The notes: generated by a model from the sequence alone, not told the origin. A stretch of 64,000 bases of DNA from Doris montereyensis (GCA_037039925.1 JAXRKP010000618.1:69501-133500), one strand, 5' to 3'. Positions 11,273-23,827 are shown, counted from the first letter of the stretch. Numbers and translations: made by a program.

Positions 11273-14200
11273 TCTTTTCTTTCTTTCTTTATCAGTTCCC
11301 ATTCTACCTTTCGGTGTATGGGTTGAGATGCCTGAGATGATCTTTCTCCAGGATGCCCTGTCCTTGCATTTTCTGTTTCCTTCCAAAAAGAGTCTGTACT
11401 CTACTGTCTAAAGTCCAAGTTTCGCTGAAATGTATTGTATACTGCCATTTGTGTTTTTGTTGACAATTCTTGCTTACCTACAAATGCCTTTCCTATATGG
11501 TTATATATTGCACTTGCCTTTTTGATTCTCTGGCTGATTTCTTCTCTTAATTTTCCCTCTGAGTTAATCATTACTCCTGGGTAATTGTAGCTTTGAACTT
11601 GTTCTAAATACTCCCTGCTCAATTTAAGATTTTATGTGTTAGCTTCCCTAGTTACTAGCATTGTTTTGGTTTTCTTTGCATTTACTCTTTCCTCTTTTAT
11701 TTAGTTCATTGTTCATAATGTTGATATTCGACTGAAGATCACTTTCTGATTTTCCAAACAGAAGTATATCATCGGCAAATGAAAGCATTGATACATTTAC
11801 TGGTTTGAGCTTCCACATACCTACATTTCTTCATTTTTGAGGATGCTTTTGCGACTGAATCCATAAATGTGATAAACAAAAGAGGACTTAGGATACAAAC
11901 CTGTCTTCTATATCTACATCAAATTCTGCAGATATGTTTCCAGCTACTCTCACTGCACATGTTGGTTTATTGTAAAAACTTTTAATGGCTTCTATTAAAT
12001 TTTGCTCTACATTGTCTTCTTTTAAGGGGAGGAGCGGGTTCTGTGAATGCCATTTTTTGCCGAAAATGGGACAAATCTAGTCGTACTAGTGGATAGAGAT
12101 TCCTGTCATAATGATACCATAAAAGAAGCTCAGTATCGATTCTTTGAATTTATACACATTTTTAGAAACAATACAGGCCTATCTTTCAACAGAGCTATTA
12201 TACAATAAAAGCCAAAAATATTATCTAAAATACGGCAAGTTGGTAATTATTTTGATCGCTACAATGAACGCTATCCAAAACAACCTAATTTGAGGATCTA
12301 TTATGAATATTGCCTTAGATTGGACGTAAGTTACAGAACATATTCTGCGCACCTATTATCAAAAGGCACCATCTCAAAATGAGTAAAAAGGTGCTGGTAC
12401 ACTTCAACCAGTGTCAATAAGTAGTTGAGAACCTCTCAAGGTTTTATGTTTCAAAGTATTATCCTACTCTTTTCTTAGGTTTATGGGAGAAAATGTATTC
12501 AAATAACAGAAAAAAAGAAAAATACGAATTTTTTTCAGCGTTTTTTTCTAACTTAGCTCGCATTTTTATCTGATTGACTTGAAATTGTGTACAAACCTTG
12601 CTTTTGGTGCATGGAATAAAATTATGCATGCGTTAGATGTTATTTTGTATACTTTCCGAAAAATGAATTTTTAGTTAAATAAGATTGCTGTAAATTGTAA
12701 ACATTTTATGTGCAATTTTCAAGTCACTATAAAACTAAAAGTTTGATAGATTCGTCCAAACCCATGCAATCTTTTGTTCCATAGATGTAATTAGGCGTGT
12801 ACCAATTTTGAGACACATCCCAAAATAATTGATGCAGATTTTACATTTTAAGAATGCGTGTTTCCTAATTTCACTTTTCTTATAGCTGTTTGGCTTTCTT
12901 CCATTGATATATCTACGTCTTCAGCTCTCTCCTCTGGATTATTTGATCTTTTACTCCTTATTTCATCGTTCTGGAGGGATTATGTAATTGGTGAAAATGC
13001 TTACTCCATGTTTCCATGATTTCGGCATTCTTAATTTGTCGTATTGGCTTTTTGATTTCCTTGATAGCTTTCTTGTAGTCTTTGTCCAAACTCTTCCCAT
13101 TGTTCCTGTTTTGCTTTCCCTCACTTCCTCTTTGGCAATAGTTCTTTTATTCACGTAATCTGTCCTATCCTCTGGTCTCTTTGTTTGCAAGTATTTCTTC
13201 CAGGTATCCTTCTTTTCTTTGATTTAGTCTTGACATTCTCATTCCACCATGCTGTTCTTTTCCGATCTCCTTTAATTTGTTTCCTACCACAGACCTCTTC
13301 AGTACAACTGGGGAGTGTTTCTTTATACGTCTGCCACTTTTTTTTTTTGTGCTATCATTCATGTCCATCTGTCTTTCACTGATAAACCTTTTTATCCTAG
13401 ATTGGTATACTTGTTTTACTACTGGTTTATTTAGTTCCTTTATTTTCTTAGCTCTTTCCTTTTCTGTTTGTTTTCCTCAATCAGTAGTCTCATTTTTGGC
13501 AATCACTAAATATTTCTGCTCCTCTGGTTTAATCTTGCATCCAATGTACTAAAAATGGAGCTGTTAACTATTATGTAGTCTATCATTATTTTCCCCACAC
13601 CTGTCTTCATTTACTCTCGTATATCAGGAAGAAAGGTGTTGGCTATTTTCATGTTATTCTTTAGACAAAAATCTATTAGTCTCTCTCCATTTGGAGTTGT
13701 CTCTCCTCTTCCTATTACTCCTCCTGCCGTTTCTACATTGTTGCCTAGTCTAGCGTTTAAATCTCCTAAAAGTAAAAGCATTAGTTCCTGTTTGATTTAA
13801 GATTCTCTGCAGCTATTTGTTCGTTTTTCAAGACATCTTTTTTCTTTTAGTTGCGTCGTTTGGTCCATAAGCTGTTAATAATTTAATTTCTCATCCTTTT
13901 GGTTTAATATTTACCTCTAATAGCCGTGGGCTTATAAATTTCCAACTTTCTAGTAGCTTTTCATGTCTTTTATGCACTATGAGGCCTACTCCTGCTCTAT
14001 CTCTATCTTTGACATCTACTCCTGAGAAGATTAAATTATATGATTGTGATTTCACATTTTCTTTTCTTTGTCCTTATTCTTTGTTTCTGTAATGGCTAAA
14101 ATATCTGGTTTGAAATTTTCCATTTCCTCAACTAATTCTAACTCTTTTTCCATTTATTGCCCTAACGTTCCATGTTCCAAAAATCACAGTACGTGTTGGT

Positions 14201-14425
14201 TTCAAGTTCGTCTTCTAAAGATCAAGCTGTTATATTTCTTTACCTCTCTGAATCAGGTTGATACAGGAATTAACCCACTGTACCCTACGTAGATGATGGG
14301 TTACCACCTTGAGGCCCCTACCAGGCCTTGTTATTTTCTGTCAGGGTTAACTCCCTTAGCCTTTAGTCATTCAAGACCAGTCTGCAAGGCAGCAGATTGT
14401 TATTTTCTGTCAGCGGCAATGGACA
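11273..14425 (-). mobile_element. Non-LTR retrotransposon family A, near full-length but interrupted
   Basis: Reading from 14425 down: a 5' UTR with tandem units (14327-14413), an endonuclease start (WNVRAINGKE-like, DILAITETK homologue around 14070-14200), a linker region (about 12890-13500), then after a foreign stretch the reverse transcriptase (from about 12020) and the C-terminal part ([34 protein letters not shown]), with a (CTTT)n tail at 11274-11290. All frames are broken by stops and shifts. Related copies: 28.1, 33.1, 54.5-56.8 and 60.0 kb. Confidence 0.8.
12026..12885. other. Non-LINE sequence replacing part of the family A reverse transcriptase
   Basis: LINE similarity stops near 12025 and resumes near 12885. 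The AT-rich stretch between carries no recognised gene. The LINE part expected here (seen at 28.15-28.3 kb) is missing, so this is a deletion plus filler or insertion. Confidence 0.5.
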
Positions 14426-14678
14426 GTATGACAAAGCGGACTGGGACCAACCATTGAATGGAAACCGTGGATGCTTTATATAATTAAAAACAGTTTGTAA
14501 TTACTCATTGGATGCCTGATGGAGGGTTGGTTATACTTGCAACGTCACATCCTGAGGGTTTTTTTGTTTGTGTTTGTCTTTTTTTGTTGATGTAGCCACA
14601 TATGTGTTTATCGTGATTTTTTTAGGTGATTATGTACTCTAACATATCATGTGTTAATATCTTCCTCAGTTTTCAACC

Positions 14679-17600
14679 ATGAATCCAGAAAAATTAAAGC
14701 AGCTTCAGGCGAAAGCAGATGCAGTGCGCATTGGTGGCAAGGTAAACAGTTTTGTATTTTTCAGGAGTCGTGGCTATGATAATAGCACAAAACCCTTCAG
14801 TACGGATACACAATATTTTACTAGTGATTGTGTTTCTGTAAGACCTACACATAGACTATTGCTTACATGTTTAAAAACTGCAGATTAGACGTCTTTCATT
14901 CTTGTCAATTATAGCCAAGGTGTAGAATTTTTGTAGAATACATTGTTCAGCTTCATCATAGCTTTTTAGATGAGTCTTTTAAGATGTATTTCTTCACTCT
15001 TAGATACTTGTGTCTGAATAAAATATTGAAATTGAAGTTTCTTCACATCTCATGTATAAAAGGTCATTGTTAGCATTTACTGGGGTACGGTGACATGTGA
15101 TTCAAATTGTTGCTAGTCTTCTTTTTATGCTATGTCAGACGATTTTATGATAATTGAACATTTTTTTACCGTTAGGAGTTATCTTTTCTTCCTGCACCTG
15201 GGTGTCACTTTGCCATTTCACAGAGATATATATTGTTTGCATGTGTGCTGTTTATATTAAATACTAGCAAAACTTTGTTAGACACATATCATGTGCATAC
15301 TTGATTTCAGTTGAGTACAATTCTTTTCCTCAAAATAATCTGTGTTGTTGAAATTGAAGAAAATTCTGAAATAATTTTTATTTTTATTTTCAGGGTCTGC
15401 CAGAAAGAAAGAAGAAGGTTATCCACCGTACAGCCACAACAGACGATAAGAAAAAATACAAATCTCATTAAAGAAATTGTCTGTGAATAGTATTCCTGGA
15501 ATTGAAGAGGTATCATATTGTTTATTCCTGCATTGATTATTAATGTATATACTTCATGATTTTAGCTGAGCTGCAGTCTTCCTTGGTGAATGTTGAAGAG
15601 GGACTCCATGGTTCAGAGGAAGCGTATGGGCCTCTTTGACCCAAGGTCGTGGGCTCAGGCCCTGGCAGGTTGAACATTTTTCTCGGGTTTTTCAGGTAAA
15701 ATCTACCTCCCATGGTCCAGGTAGTAGGTGGATCGATATCGAGTCTTGTTGGAGATATCCGATACAAAGGAGGTCCGATGTGCCAGATCACAACACTCTG
15801 TGCACGTTTAATATTCCTTTTGGCTGTTAACAAGGCAGTAAAATCCTATCAAAACCCTGAGACCACCTTAGTTGTCGATGTGGGTAAAACCAAATCAAAT
15901 TGTGAAATGATTTCATGTATTCATGAAAATTACCTTTAATTCTCATCCCTAGTGCTAATACATGTATTATCATGACTTATGCTAGGCATCAATAAATAAA
16001 ATTGGTTAAAATTATTCAGTGGATGCAGCAAGTTTAAATCTAGAGTTGATTAGAAAAAATTAATCACTAAACTTCCGTCAATCCTTCAATTGGCTGCTTG
16101 GGATTATAACTTTAATATTGGTTAGTTCTTGGTTTGTTAGATGAGTAAATGATCCATACAAATTTTCAATTATAAGTGTGTTTGTGTGTTGATTTGATGG
16201 GTTCGTTTTGTTTTAACAAAATGATAATTTTCAAACTTTTAAAAGATGAGTTTTGAAATAGAAATGAAGTATAAAAATGTCCATTCGCAGGTCAACTTTA
16301 TGATTAAGGAAGATGGTCAAGTAATTCACTTCAATAATCCCAAGGTCCAAGCATCCTTGACAGCAAATACTTTTGCAATCATGGCTTATGCAGAGAACAA
16401 GCGTAAATTATATTTAAAACATTTCTGCTTCTTCAACTGTGTAGAATTTGGACATTCCTTTGGGAGGTTGTGCACATGTCGTGATAGAACCGGGGGGGGG
16501 GGGGGGGGGGGGGGGGCCCTGGTTGGACCAAAAGGTTGATTATCTGTTATTTGCATATTGGTAGAACGATCATTTATCTACAAGTGCATGGCAGAAAATG
16601 TCCATGTGACGTGTAATTATTTTTTTTATGAAATATTTGTAGGCGGGGGTAGGTAAAAACAGCCAAAATTGACGTAAATTACCCTAAACTGACTGACTGG
16701 CCGTTAATCGGAAATGGCAGCACACGATATTTGACCTCGTTTGTCGACTAACGATCAGCGCATCTTCCGTCACTGTGCGATGTGAAGAGGCGTTGCGCAT
16801 CAGTGTGTATGTAAACACGCGCACAAGCATAGATATAGAGGAAGAAAAAAACTGGTCATTTCGATCTGTTTCACAACAGTGCACATCTAAACCTAGATTT
16901 ATAATCCATTTACATGAGTAACAATGCCAGAGACTGTCGAAAGAGTAAGGAGGCAGTTACAAACAAGGAAACCCGTCTGGAAGCGTTTGTTTTGTGTTAT
17001 TTTCTGTTGATTTTTTTACTTTGCATTTTTTCTCGAAATTTAGTTTTTCCACACTTAAATTCCTATTTCCTCCGTCATTTACCGAACGATTTGTATTATA
17101 TTTGGCACACAGGTTCCTCTTGTCAATGTTATTAGAATGACTTTTAAAAAATATATTGAAAACTTTTTGAGAATATTTTTTTTGTAATAAAAACGCTGTT
17201 TAAAAAAACCCATCAAAATATCGGAAAACCCGACGTCCTCTTTAGATATTGAATGGAAAAGATGATCTGCTCAGGTTTTGGATTGATTTTATTCATATCT
17301 AAGGGAGATAGATTTTGAAAATTGAATCAAAGTCCAAGATGGCGGCCGTTTCAATGGCAACCAAGGACTGCAAACTTTTCAATGATATAGGATGATTGTA
17401 TTTTGACAGTTACTCATGTACATACTAAAAGCAAAAACCTCAACTCAAAAGCAAAAAAAAATTCACTTCACTCTTTAAGAAATAAATATAGACTAGGAGA
17501 CCGTTTAATTCCATGCAGGCAGATATTATTTCTTCTCTTTAGTTGAAATGGTCTGTGTTTTGTCATCTTTGTTGTGTTACAAACTTACTCAAAAGACAAA

Positions 17601-20600
17601 ACTGTTGACCATGGCATTACATAAACGATAAAAATATTTGACAGGATATCGAAGAAGAAGATTAAGAGATAACAGCTGACATAAACTTATACGATACTAA
17701 ACACTCAGAACACCGTTTATAATCTTATTTTATCATGCTATTATGGAAGTACGGTGGATTGAGAATCACTATGACTATAGGCTTTGAAACCAGACCTCAA
17801 TAGATTCTACAAACTATTAGAACTAGTATAGAATTAGAATACAATAAGAGTGGACACTGGCATAGTCAAAAATACTAGGAACATTAGAATGATTATTTAT
17901 CTTCAAGTTTATGGCAGAAAAAGTCCATATGGCGTATCATTTTTTGTTTATAAAATATTTTGTATTGCGAGGGTAGGTTAAAACTGAAAATTGATGTAAA
18001 TTACCCTAACACTGACTGAGAAGATGGCAGTAAAATCCTGCGTATTGTCGACTAATCGCCAAATGTGGCAACATCAAGGTCGCCTGATTTGATTGGCGTA
18101 ACACTTGGCGTTGCGTTTCCAGTGTGTATGTAAACATGTGCACAAGCATAGGAATAGAGTGGATGTAAACATGTCACAACGTCTTTTCACAACAGTGCAC
18201 ATCTAAGCCTAGATTTATAATCCTCTTTACATTAGTAACAATGTCAGAGACTGTCGAAGGAGTAAGGGGGCTGCTACAAGGAAACCCGTCTGAAGCGTTT
18301 ATTTTGTGTTGTTTTCTTTTGGGTTTTTTACTTGCATTTTTCTCGAAAAGTAGTTGGGTTTTTTTTTTCACACTAAAATTTTATCTCCTCCGCCATTCAC
18401 CGAACGATTTTTATTATTTTTGGGACATGTTGTCAATGTTGATAGAATGACGTCAGGTTTTTTATAGATCTTTTTGTATATTCACAATATATGCTATTTT
18501 CAAAAATTTATAATAATATAAATATCCAAAATATTTTTAAAAAAACGTCCTCTTTAGATATTGAATGAAAAAGACAATCTGAATGATTTAATCATAACTA
18601 AGGAGGAGATAGATTTTGAAAATTGGTTCAAAATCTAAGATGTCGGCTGTTTCTATGGCAACCAAGGACGCTTACAACTTTTCAGTGATATAGGATGACT
18701 ATTTGACAGTCCCCCCCCGTCAAGCCTATGTTAGTAAACATTTTGTCATTTCTCTCAACCCTTTGGAAGATTAAAAACTAGGAATGGACACGTTTGAATT
18801 GGTCTTTCTTTGTGTTGAATTGATTGTAGGTTAGCTAGCACCAATGGGTTAAATTTGTTAAATCACCACCAAAAAAAAAGTAATATCTTCATAGGAATGG
18901 CTGGATTTTGGAAAGACTTTCGTGGCTACAATCTGTGTTATTACTCTGACGTCCATCCTCCCCTTTTTTCTTGAGTGAAAAAATGTTGTCGCTCTTTGTT
19001 CACAGACATCTTAAAGTTTTATCACAGCATTCAGATTAAACTATTTCCCCCCATGTTTTTCTTTTTTGTCTCTAGAAATCGCTGACATGTTGCCTGGCAT
19101 TTTAAATCAATTAGGAGCCGAGAGCTTAAGTAGTTTGAAGAAGCTTGCATCAACTGTCGCTAATGGTAAGTACATCCTTTGAAATTTCACGCTATTGGAA
19201 GTTTTTTTTAATGTAACTATTTTAGGGAGTAGCAATTTGAATTAATATTAAGTTTTTTAAATGTTTGATGTTTATATTTATTTAAAGCTTATATTTCTTT
19301 TTTTCATTGTTCAATTTTGATTTTAAACACTTTTGTCAGTATCGGTGTAGATGGGGTCATATGACTAAAATAACGTTTTCAAAATGCACTCTTGATTGTA
19401 GTATTGATGTTTTTCACATTGTAAATCAGTTTACAAGTAACGACTAAGCAAAATTTAGTGTCCAATATATTGCATGGATTCTATTTTGATCAGGAGTGCT
19501 TCGGTCAAGATAAGTCTGTAATTGCACTATTAAGTGTAGATATATTACATTTCAGTTGCATGATATGGGAGGGGGTGTGTTTTTTTCTTGCTTGCTTGCA
19601 TAGGTGAGTGACTGCTCATCTCTTTCATGATTGATTAAATGAAATCAGTAATATAAGTTTGTATGTTAAAACTTGATAGCCAGGAAAGTGTAGCTTAGCC
19701 GGAATTGGGATCATGGGGTATCAGGTTTGAATACTAGCATAGAGATCATGAAGTATCAGGGACTCATAGAGGGGTATCAGGTTTGAATACTAGCATAGAG
19801 ATCATGAAGTATCAGGTTTGAATAGAGATCTAGTATCAGGTTTGAATACTAGCATAGAGATCATGAAGTATCAGGTTTGAATACTAGCATAGAGATCATG
19901 AAGTATCAGGTTTGAATACTAGCATAGAGATCATGAAGTATCAGGTTTGAATACTAGAATAGAGATCATGAAGTATCAGGTTTGAATACTAGAATAAAGA
20001 TCATGAAGTATCAGGTTTGAATACTAGCATAGAGATCATGAAGTATCAGGTACTAGCATAGTTAGTTCAGGCGTTGTGTTGCCTGGGAAAGGCACTTAAA
20101 ACACATTTCCCCCACTCAACTCAGGTGTAAATGAGTTCACACACTAGTTTGGGAGTAAAAATCTGTGTCAGACTAGCGTCCTATCCTGGGGAGAATAATT
20201 ATCAGCTGTTCCGTTTCATGTCATAGAAACTTAACATCGCTCTGGCTTTGTTGATCGTGATGACCTTGAAGAAACTTAACTATATTTTTGTTTCGTTTGA
20301 TGGATTTAATTTTGATGGCTGGGACCTCATTTAGTGCATTTGGTTTGAGCATATTTCTTATGCGATACTTGTTTGTGTTTTTACAGCTGCTGGAGACAGT
20401 AACAAACAAACAACAGGTAGTGTTGATGAGGATGATGATGTTCCAGGTAGGAATGCTCTTGTAGATGTGAAGCTTTTATTGTCAAAGTCGAACTTGGTTT
20501 AGAATGATGTGGGCAGATGTTTCCAATAATCCTCATGGCCGATGCCCGTTTTATTTTGTTTTAAATTTAGACAGGCTAAATGATTTTTATTTTTTGTGTG

Positions 20601-23600
20601 CCGTTTTCGACGACTCGAAATTTGAATTGTTTCCTCTTAGTGCCAGTTTCGACAACCGTCGAAAGAGCGTTAAATCACCTGTGCATGCCAACCCCGACGG
20701 CCGTCGAATTTAGGATTGATGTACAATGACCGATGATTTAGCCATCTAATCTGCTTCACTTCCGTTTCCTACACTTTGGATAGTTGAAAGCGATACTAGA
20801 ACTAACTGTTCAGCTGGTGTCATGGATAAGGATGATAATCTCCATCCTTATAGAGATGTTTCTGATTCAGATGTATATCTAGCTGACGATGATTGGCGTG
20901 ATACTAGATCTAGATCTCGTAGCTCTGGCTCGGACTCTCAATCATTCGGATTTGGAACATGAATTTCGTCGTGTGCCAAATGTAAACAATGCAGGTGACT
21001 GTATTGGTGGGCGTGGCAATGGGTGTGAGGGGAAAAGAAAAAGAATAGATACCACTGATGATTTCAAGCGGAAAAATGTAACAGATAGTGCATTTCAAGC
21101 TGTGTTTTCAAAAAACAATAAACTACAAAGATAGAAATACACGTTTTATTGACTTTATTTCCGAACATTCTCATTCAAGAGTGAAAGAAGAAAAAAGCCT
21201 GTATATCATATCAATATGTATTTGTTGTTTTCAGAGAAACAATAGAACATTCACTGAAAATGAAGTAGAATTTTTATCCCTAATGTGTACTTTCTTTTAA
21301 GACAATATTGAAATATCTTAACATAATACAGTGGAACACGTTTAAACCGAAAGTGACGGGACCGGTCAATGTATTTCGGTTTAGAGGTCTTTTCGGTTAG
21401 CGCTAGTCCCTCAGAAATGGCGTTCGGTAAAGGGAAGTAATAATGTATAAAAATATTTCTTTGTGTCCCTTGACGTTATGCACGGCGTGGCCTGCCGTGG
21501 ACCCTATGATGTATGTTTAGTTGTTTTTTTTTGTTTGTTTTTTTTTCAATTTTATTTCAGAAAAACAAACAGTAAAGACGATTTTTAATAACAGAATGAT
21601 TATTATGCTCTGAAAAAATTGTGATGGAATGCCGTCGCGTGTGGCCATAATCAGTGACAGTGCAGTGAACCAGCCTATGACGATCACTGATCGGTGCCAC
21701 GCGGATAATTTGCCTCTCGCGCACTGTGCAGCAGCCAGTGACCGTAGCATTACGCCACCCATCCTTCCCCCCACCACCCACTTTTCTCTCTTGCGTGTGA
21801 TTGTACACATGTATAGTGTATAGCCTAGTAATTGTAGCCTTCTTGGATGTCTTGAACTAGCACGGCAAAGATGTAGGTTGACTTTTTGGACTGCAACTCA
21901 GTGAATTTTTATTTCGGTTTAGCGATAGGGCCATTTCGGTTTATCGCTATTTATTTTAACAAAGACAAAGAAGAAAAGATCGGGATTCCAAATCCTTCTG
22001 GTTTAACCGTTTCGGTTTAAACGTGTTCCACTGTAAATAGCAAGTTATTACCTTTTCTTCCAGTAACATACCAATTTTCTATAAATGGCAACAAAATTCA
22101 AGATGGCCGCCATGGTCACATGACCTGATCATCCGTCAAACCATGTAAAATTAACGCTTACCCACCTTATAACAACCTCTGAAAGTTTCATGAACTTCCA
22201 TTGCTTATGTGATTTTTGCCAGTTTTTTTCCCCTCATACTACTGATGTTTTGAACTATTACCAAAAACAGCTGGCACTGAGGGAAATATAGGCAAAAACT
22301 GGTGGCACTGGGCGGAAACTAGGTTCAACGGAAACTAGGTTCAAAACGGAAACTAGGTTCAAAACGGGTGGCGTGCAAAGTGTTACGGCAAATTTATTGA
22401 CTTTGTGCGGCAAATTTATTGACTTTGTGTGGGTATGTTCATCATGATTACCTTTGATATAGAGGGCAGGTGTTTGGTTTTATGTTGTAAGCTGTGTCAA
22501 TTTTAACAAATGGGTCTTTGATTTGCTGATTTGCTTTTTTTCCTCAAGAAGAATCAGGTTCATGTATTTTAGAGATTCAAATAGAGGCCCTAGACATAAC
22601 GTCTCCATTCAAATCTTCACATGATGTTGAGATTACAAACACCACAATGAGCTTGTCCTGCTTGTTACATGTTCTTAGAACTTTAATCTTTCCGTGAGAA
22701 TGATAGTGTTGATAGAATATGGGCTTGTGTGCATCACTGAGTTGACCTGAAATTCACTTGAGATTGTTTTGAGGGACTAGAAACTTTTTATTTTCTTTCT
22801 AGTTGTATGTCATTTTGCTCTTTTGCATTCCACAAGGACTTAGAGTAGATAGTTCATGTTCCCATAAAAACGAAAAAGAAACTTCTGTAAGCATATACAA
22901 AGGCTTGATCAGAGTTTTGGGGTAATTTATTTGTGTCTATCTTATTTTAACCCTTTCCTGCCTTAAGGGCCCTACACAATTCTAGTCTGTGTGCTCTAAG
23001 CCCTCACTTCCTATTCAGTCTGTGTGTCTAAGCAAAGGAAGGCAACTTTGATGAAAAGTATACCTGTCTCAGTTAACATTAATTTTAGACGTATACATCT
23101 TTCAATTTCAATGAAGAAATTAGAGTGAACTAGAGAAGAAAATAAACTTTCAGAAAATATATACTTTTATATAGTTATTATGAGCCTTTAATTACTTTCG
23201 CAAGTAGGTAAATTAGTTGAAAGTAATAGTGTCACTTTGTTTACGATTGCCGTAGTCAAAGCATATAAAAATATGCATTTTTTTTTTTTCACGAAAGAGC
23301 CAGAAATCTCACAGATTGTCGATTGAAGTCTTGCACACTGCGAGATCTTGTTATGCGAATACATTCTATCGCAGTAAGCATCGAGGCTGATGTCGCATTC
23401 TGTCGCAGTAAGCATCGAGGCTGATGTCACACTAGGCTGGGAAGGGTCAAGAAAACTAAAAACACACACAAAAATGTGTTACCCAATGCCAATACGTAAT
23501 TTTATCAATTTGATAAAATCACGGCTTTACATTTAAAAATATTTTGTTATTTCAGAGCTTGTTGAGAACTTTGTGAAGCTTCAAAAGACGAGGATGTCTG

Positions 23601-23601
23601 A
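14679..23601 (+). CDS. BTF3: BTF3 / nascent polypeptide-associated complex beta subunit
   Basis: NAC-beta pairs with NAC-alpha at the ribosome exit tunnel and shields nascent chains. Coding exons: 14679-14741, 15394-15509, 16291-16402, 19076-19165, 20387-20446, 23556-23601. The first encodes [21 protein letters not shown]; the second the basic ribosome-binding stretch ([16 protein letters not shown]); the third and fourth the NAC domain ([20 protein letters not shown]; then [20 protein letters not shown]); the fifth an acidic linker; the last ELVENF. Predicted length is about 161 residues, the normal family size. A 5' UTR intron is implied by the acceptor at 14667-14669. Two exons are out of frame as given. 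Exon 2 is 116 nt where the family needs 114, with the surplus best placed in the A6 run at 15451-15456. Exon 6 lacks one base near 23571-23574; restoring frame gives DEASKDEDV and a stop at 23599-23601. Read literally, exon 6 would instead run to TAA at 23615-23617. The multi-intron structure argues against a processed pseudogene. Confidence 0.93.
15575..15900 (+). mobile_element. SINE family 2 (tRNA-like head, AAATC tail), copy a
   Basis: In BTF3 intron 2. Shared body: TAAAATCTACCTCCCATGGT, AGGTGGATCGATATCGAGTC, GATCACAACACTCTGTGCAC, AAATCCTATCAAAACCCTGA, GATGTGGGTAAA and an ACCAAATCAAAT tail. Other copies at 35.2, 58.7, 59.1 and 63.3 kb. Confidence 0.75.
16492..16516. repeat. Poly-G run of 25
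   Basis: Uninterrupted G tract in BTF3 intron 3. Length is uncertain given the homopolymer errors seen elsewhere. Confidence 0.9.
16530..17460 (+). repeat. Repeat U4, copy 1 (piggyBac-related?)
   Basis: About 850 bases recur 1.35 kb downstream at 17880-18847 in the same orientation. Shared landmarks: CATGGCAGAAAATGTCCATG-like block, AATTACCCTAA, ACTGTCGAAAGAGTAAGGAG-like block, a GGAAACCCGTCTG block and CCAAGATGGCGGCCGTTTCA. The last motif resembles the 3' region of the piggyBac relics. Confidence 0.6.
17880..18847 (+). repeat. Repeat U4, copy 2
   Basis: Second copy of the block at 16.5 kb in the same BTF3 intron; it ends CACCAATGGGTTAA, a piggyBac-type GGG-TTAA right end. Confidence 0.55.
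19683..20285 (+). mobile_element. SINE family 1, copy d, with expanded promoter head
   Basis: In BTF3 intron 4. Starts with the tRNA-like head (GGGATCATGGGGTATC, then a degenerate B box AGGTTTGAATACTAGC) and ends with a normal family body from about 20050 (GTGTTGCCTGGGAAAGGCAC, CATTTCCCCCACTCAACTCA, GTCAGACTAGCGTCCTATCC). Between the two lies the minisatellite listed separately. Confidence 0.8.
19720..20052. repeat. 35-bp minisatellite derived from SINE family 1 head
   Basis: About nine full or partial copies of a 35-base unit (GATCATGAAGTATCAGGTTT followed by GAATACTAGCATAGA), a few shortened. The unit corresponds to the anticodon-to-B-box part of the SINE head. Confidence 0.93.
20822..21134 (+). 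mobile_element. piggyBac-like relic, acidic N-terminus
   Basis: Starts at ATG 20822 with an acidic stretch ([20 protein letters not shown], then [20 protein letters not shown]), then after a frameshift a basic segment ([11 protein letters not shown]). The layout matches the N-termini of the copies at 1.8 and 38.7 kb. No DDE domain follows; the pogo MITE lies 200 bases downstream. A 3' block at about 22080-22140 (AAGATGGCCGCCATGGTCAC) matches the ends of the other relics. Confidence 0.45.
21329..22033. mobile_element. pogo/Tigger-type MITE, 705 bp
   Basis: Perfect terminal inverted repeats beginning CAGTGGAACACGTTTAAACC (about 24 identical bases at each end), flanked by TA on both sides (21327-21328 and 22034-22035). 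CGGTTTA-type subterminal motifs recur inside. No transposase frame. Intact ends suggest recent insertion. Confidence 0.9.
22308..22436. repeat. Two short tandem repeats
   Basis: GGAAACTAGGTTCAAAAC-type unit three times, then GGCAAATTTATTGACTTTGT twice. Confidence 0.85.
23341..23430. repeat. Tandem duplication, 34-bp unit
   Basis: CGCAGTAAGCATCGAGGCTG occurs twice in direct succession within BTF3 intron 5. Confidence 0.85.
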
Positions 23602-23821
23602 GGCAGTGGCTGCATAAACTCTCTTACAGACATGTGGCTACTCCCCATCATGATCTGGCTGTCACCCTTCTGATTGACTTGTCCTCATCAATCATGTACA
23701 GATATAATTCTTTGAAGTGCTTGCCTGTGTGCAGTGTTTTTTTTGTATCACCGTGTCATCACGACACGACTGTATTGATTGTGATGCAAGATTTTTTTCA
23801 TATAGCAAGTATTGGGGTTTT

Positions 23822-23827
23822 AATAAA
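23822..23827 (+). terminator. Polyadenylation signal AATAAA, proximal, BTF3
   Basis: Canonical hexamer about 220 bases after the BTF3 stop codon; a second one follows at 24300. Which is used cannot be told from sequence. Confidence 0.5.

Noticed and set aside
19720..20052. The 35-bp array as a CRISPR array
   Set aside because: Units are contiguous without unique spacers, the DNA is eukaryotic, and the unit derives from a SINE head. The same reasoning rejects 29600-30108 and 53755-54135.
23602..23617. Alternative BTF3 C-terminus ending at TAA 23615
   Set aside because: It is reached only in the unshifted frame and gives a tail unlike any NAC-beta; the shifted frame gives the family ending DEASKDEDV and a stop at 23599-23601.
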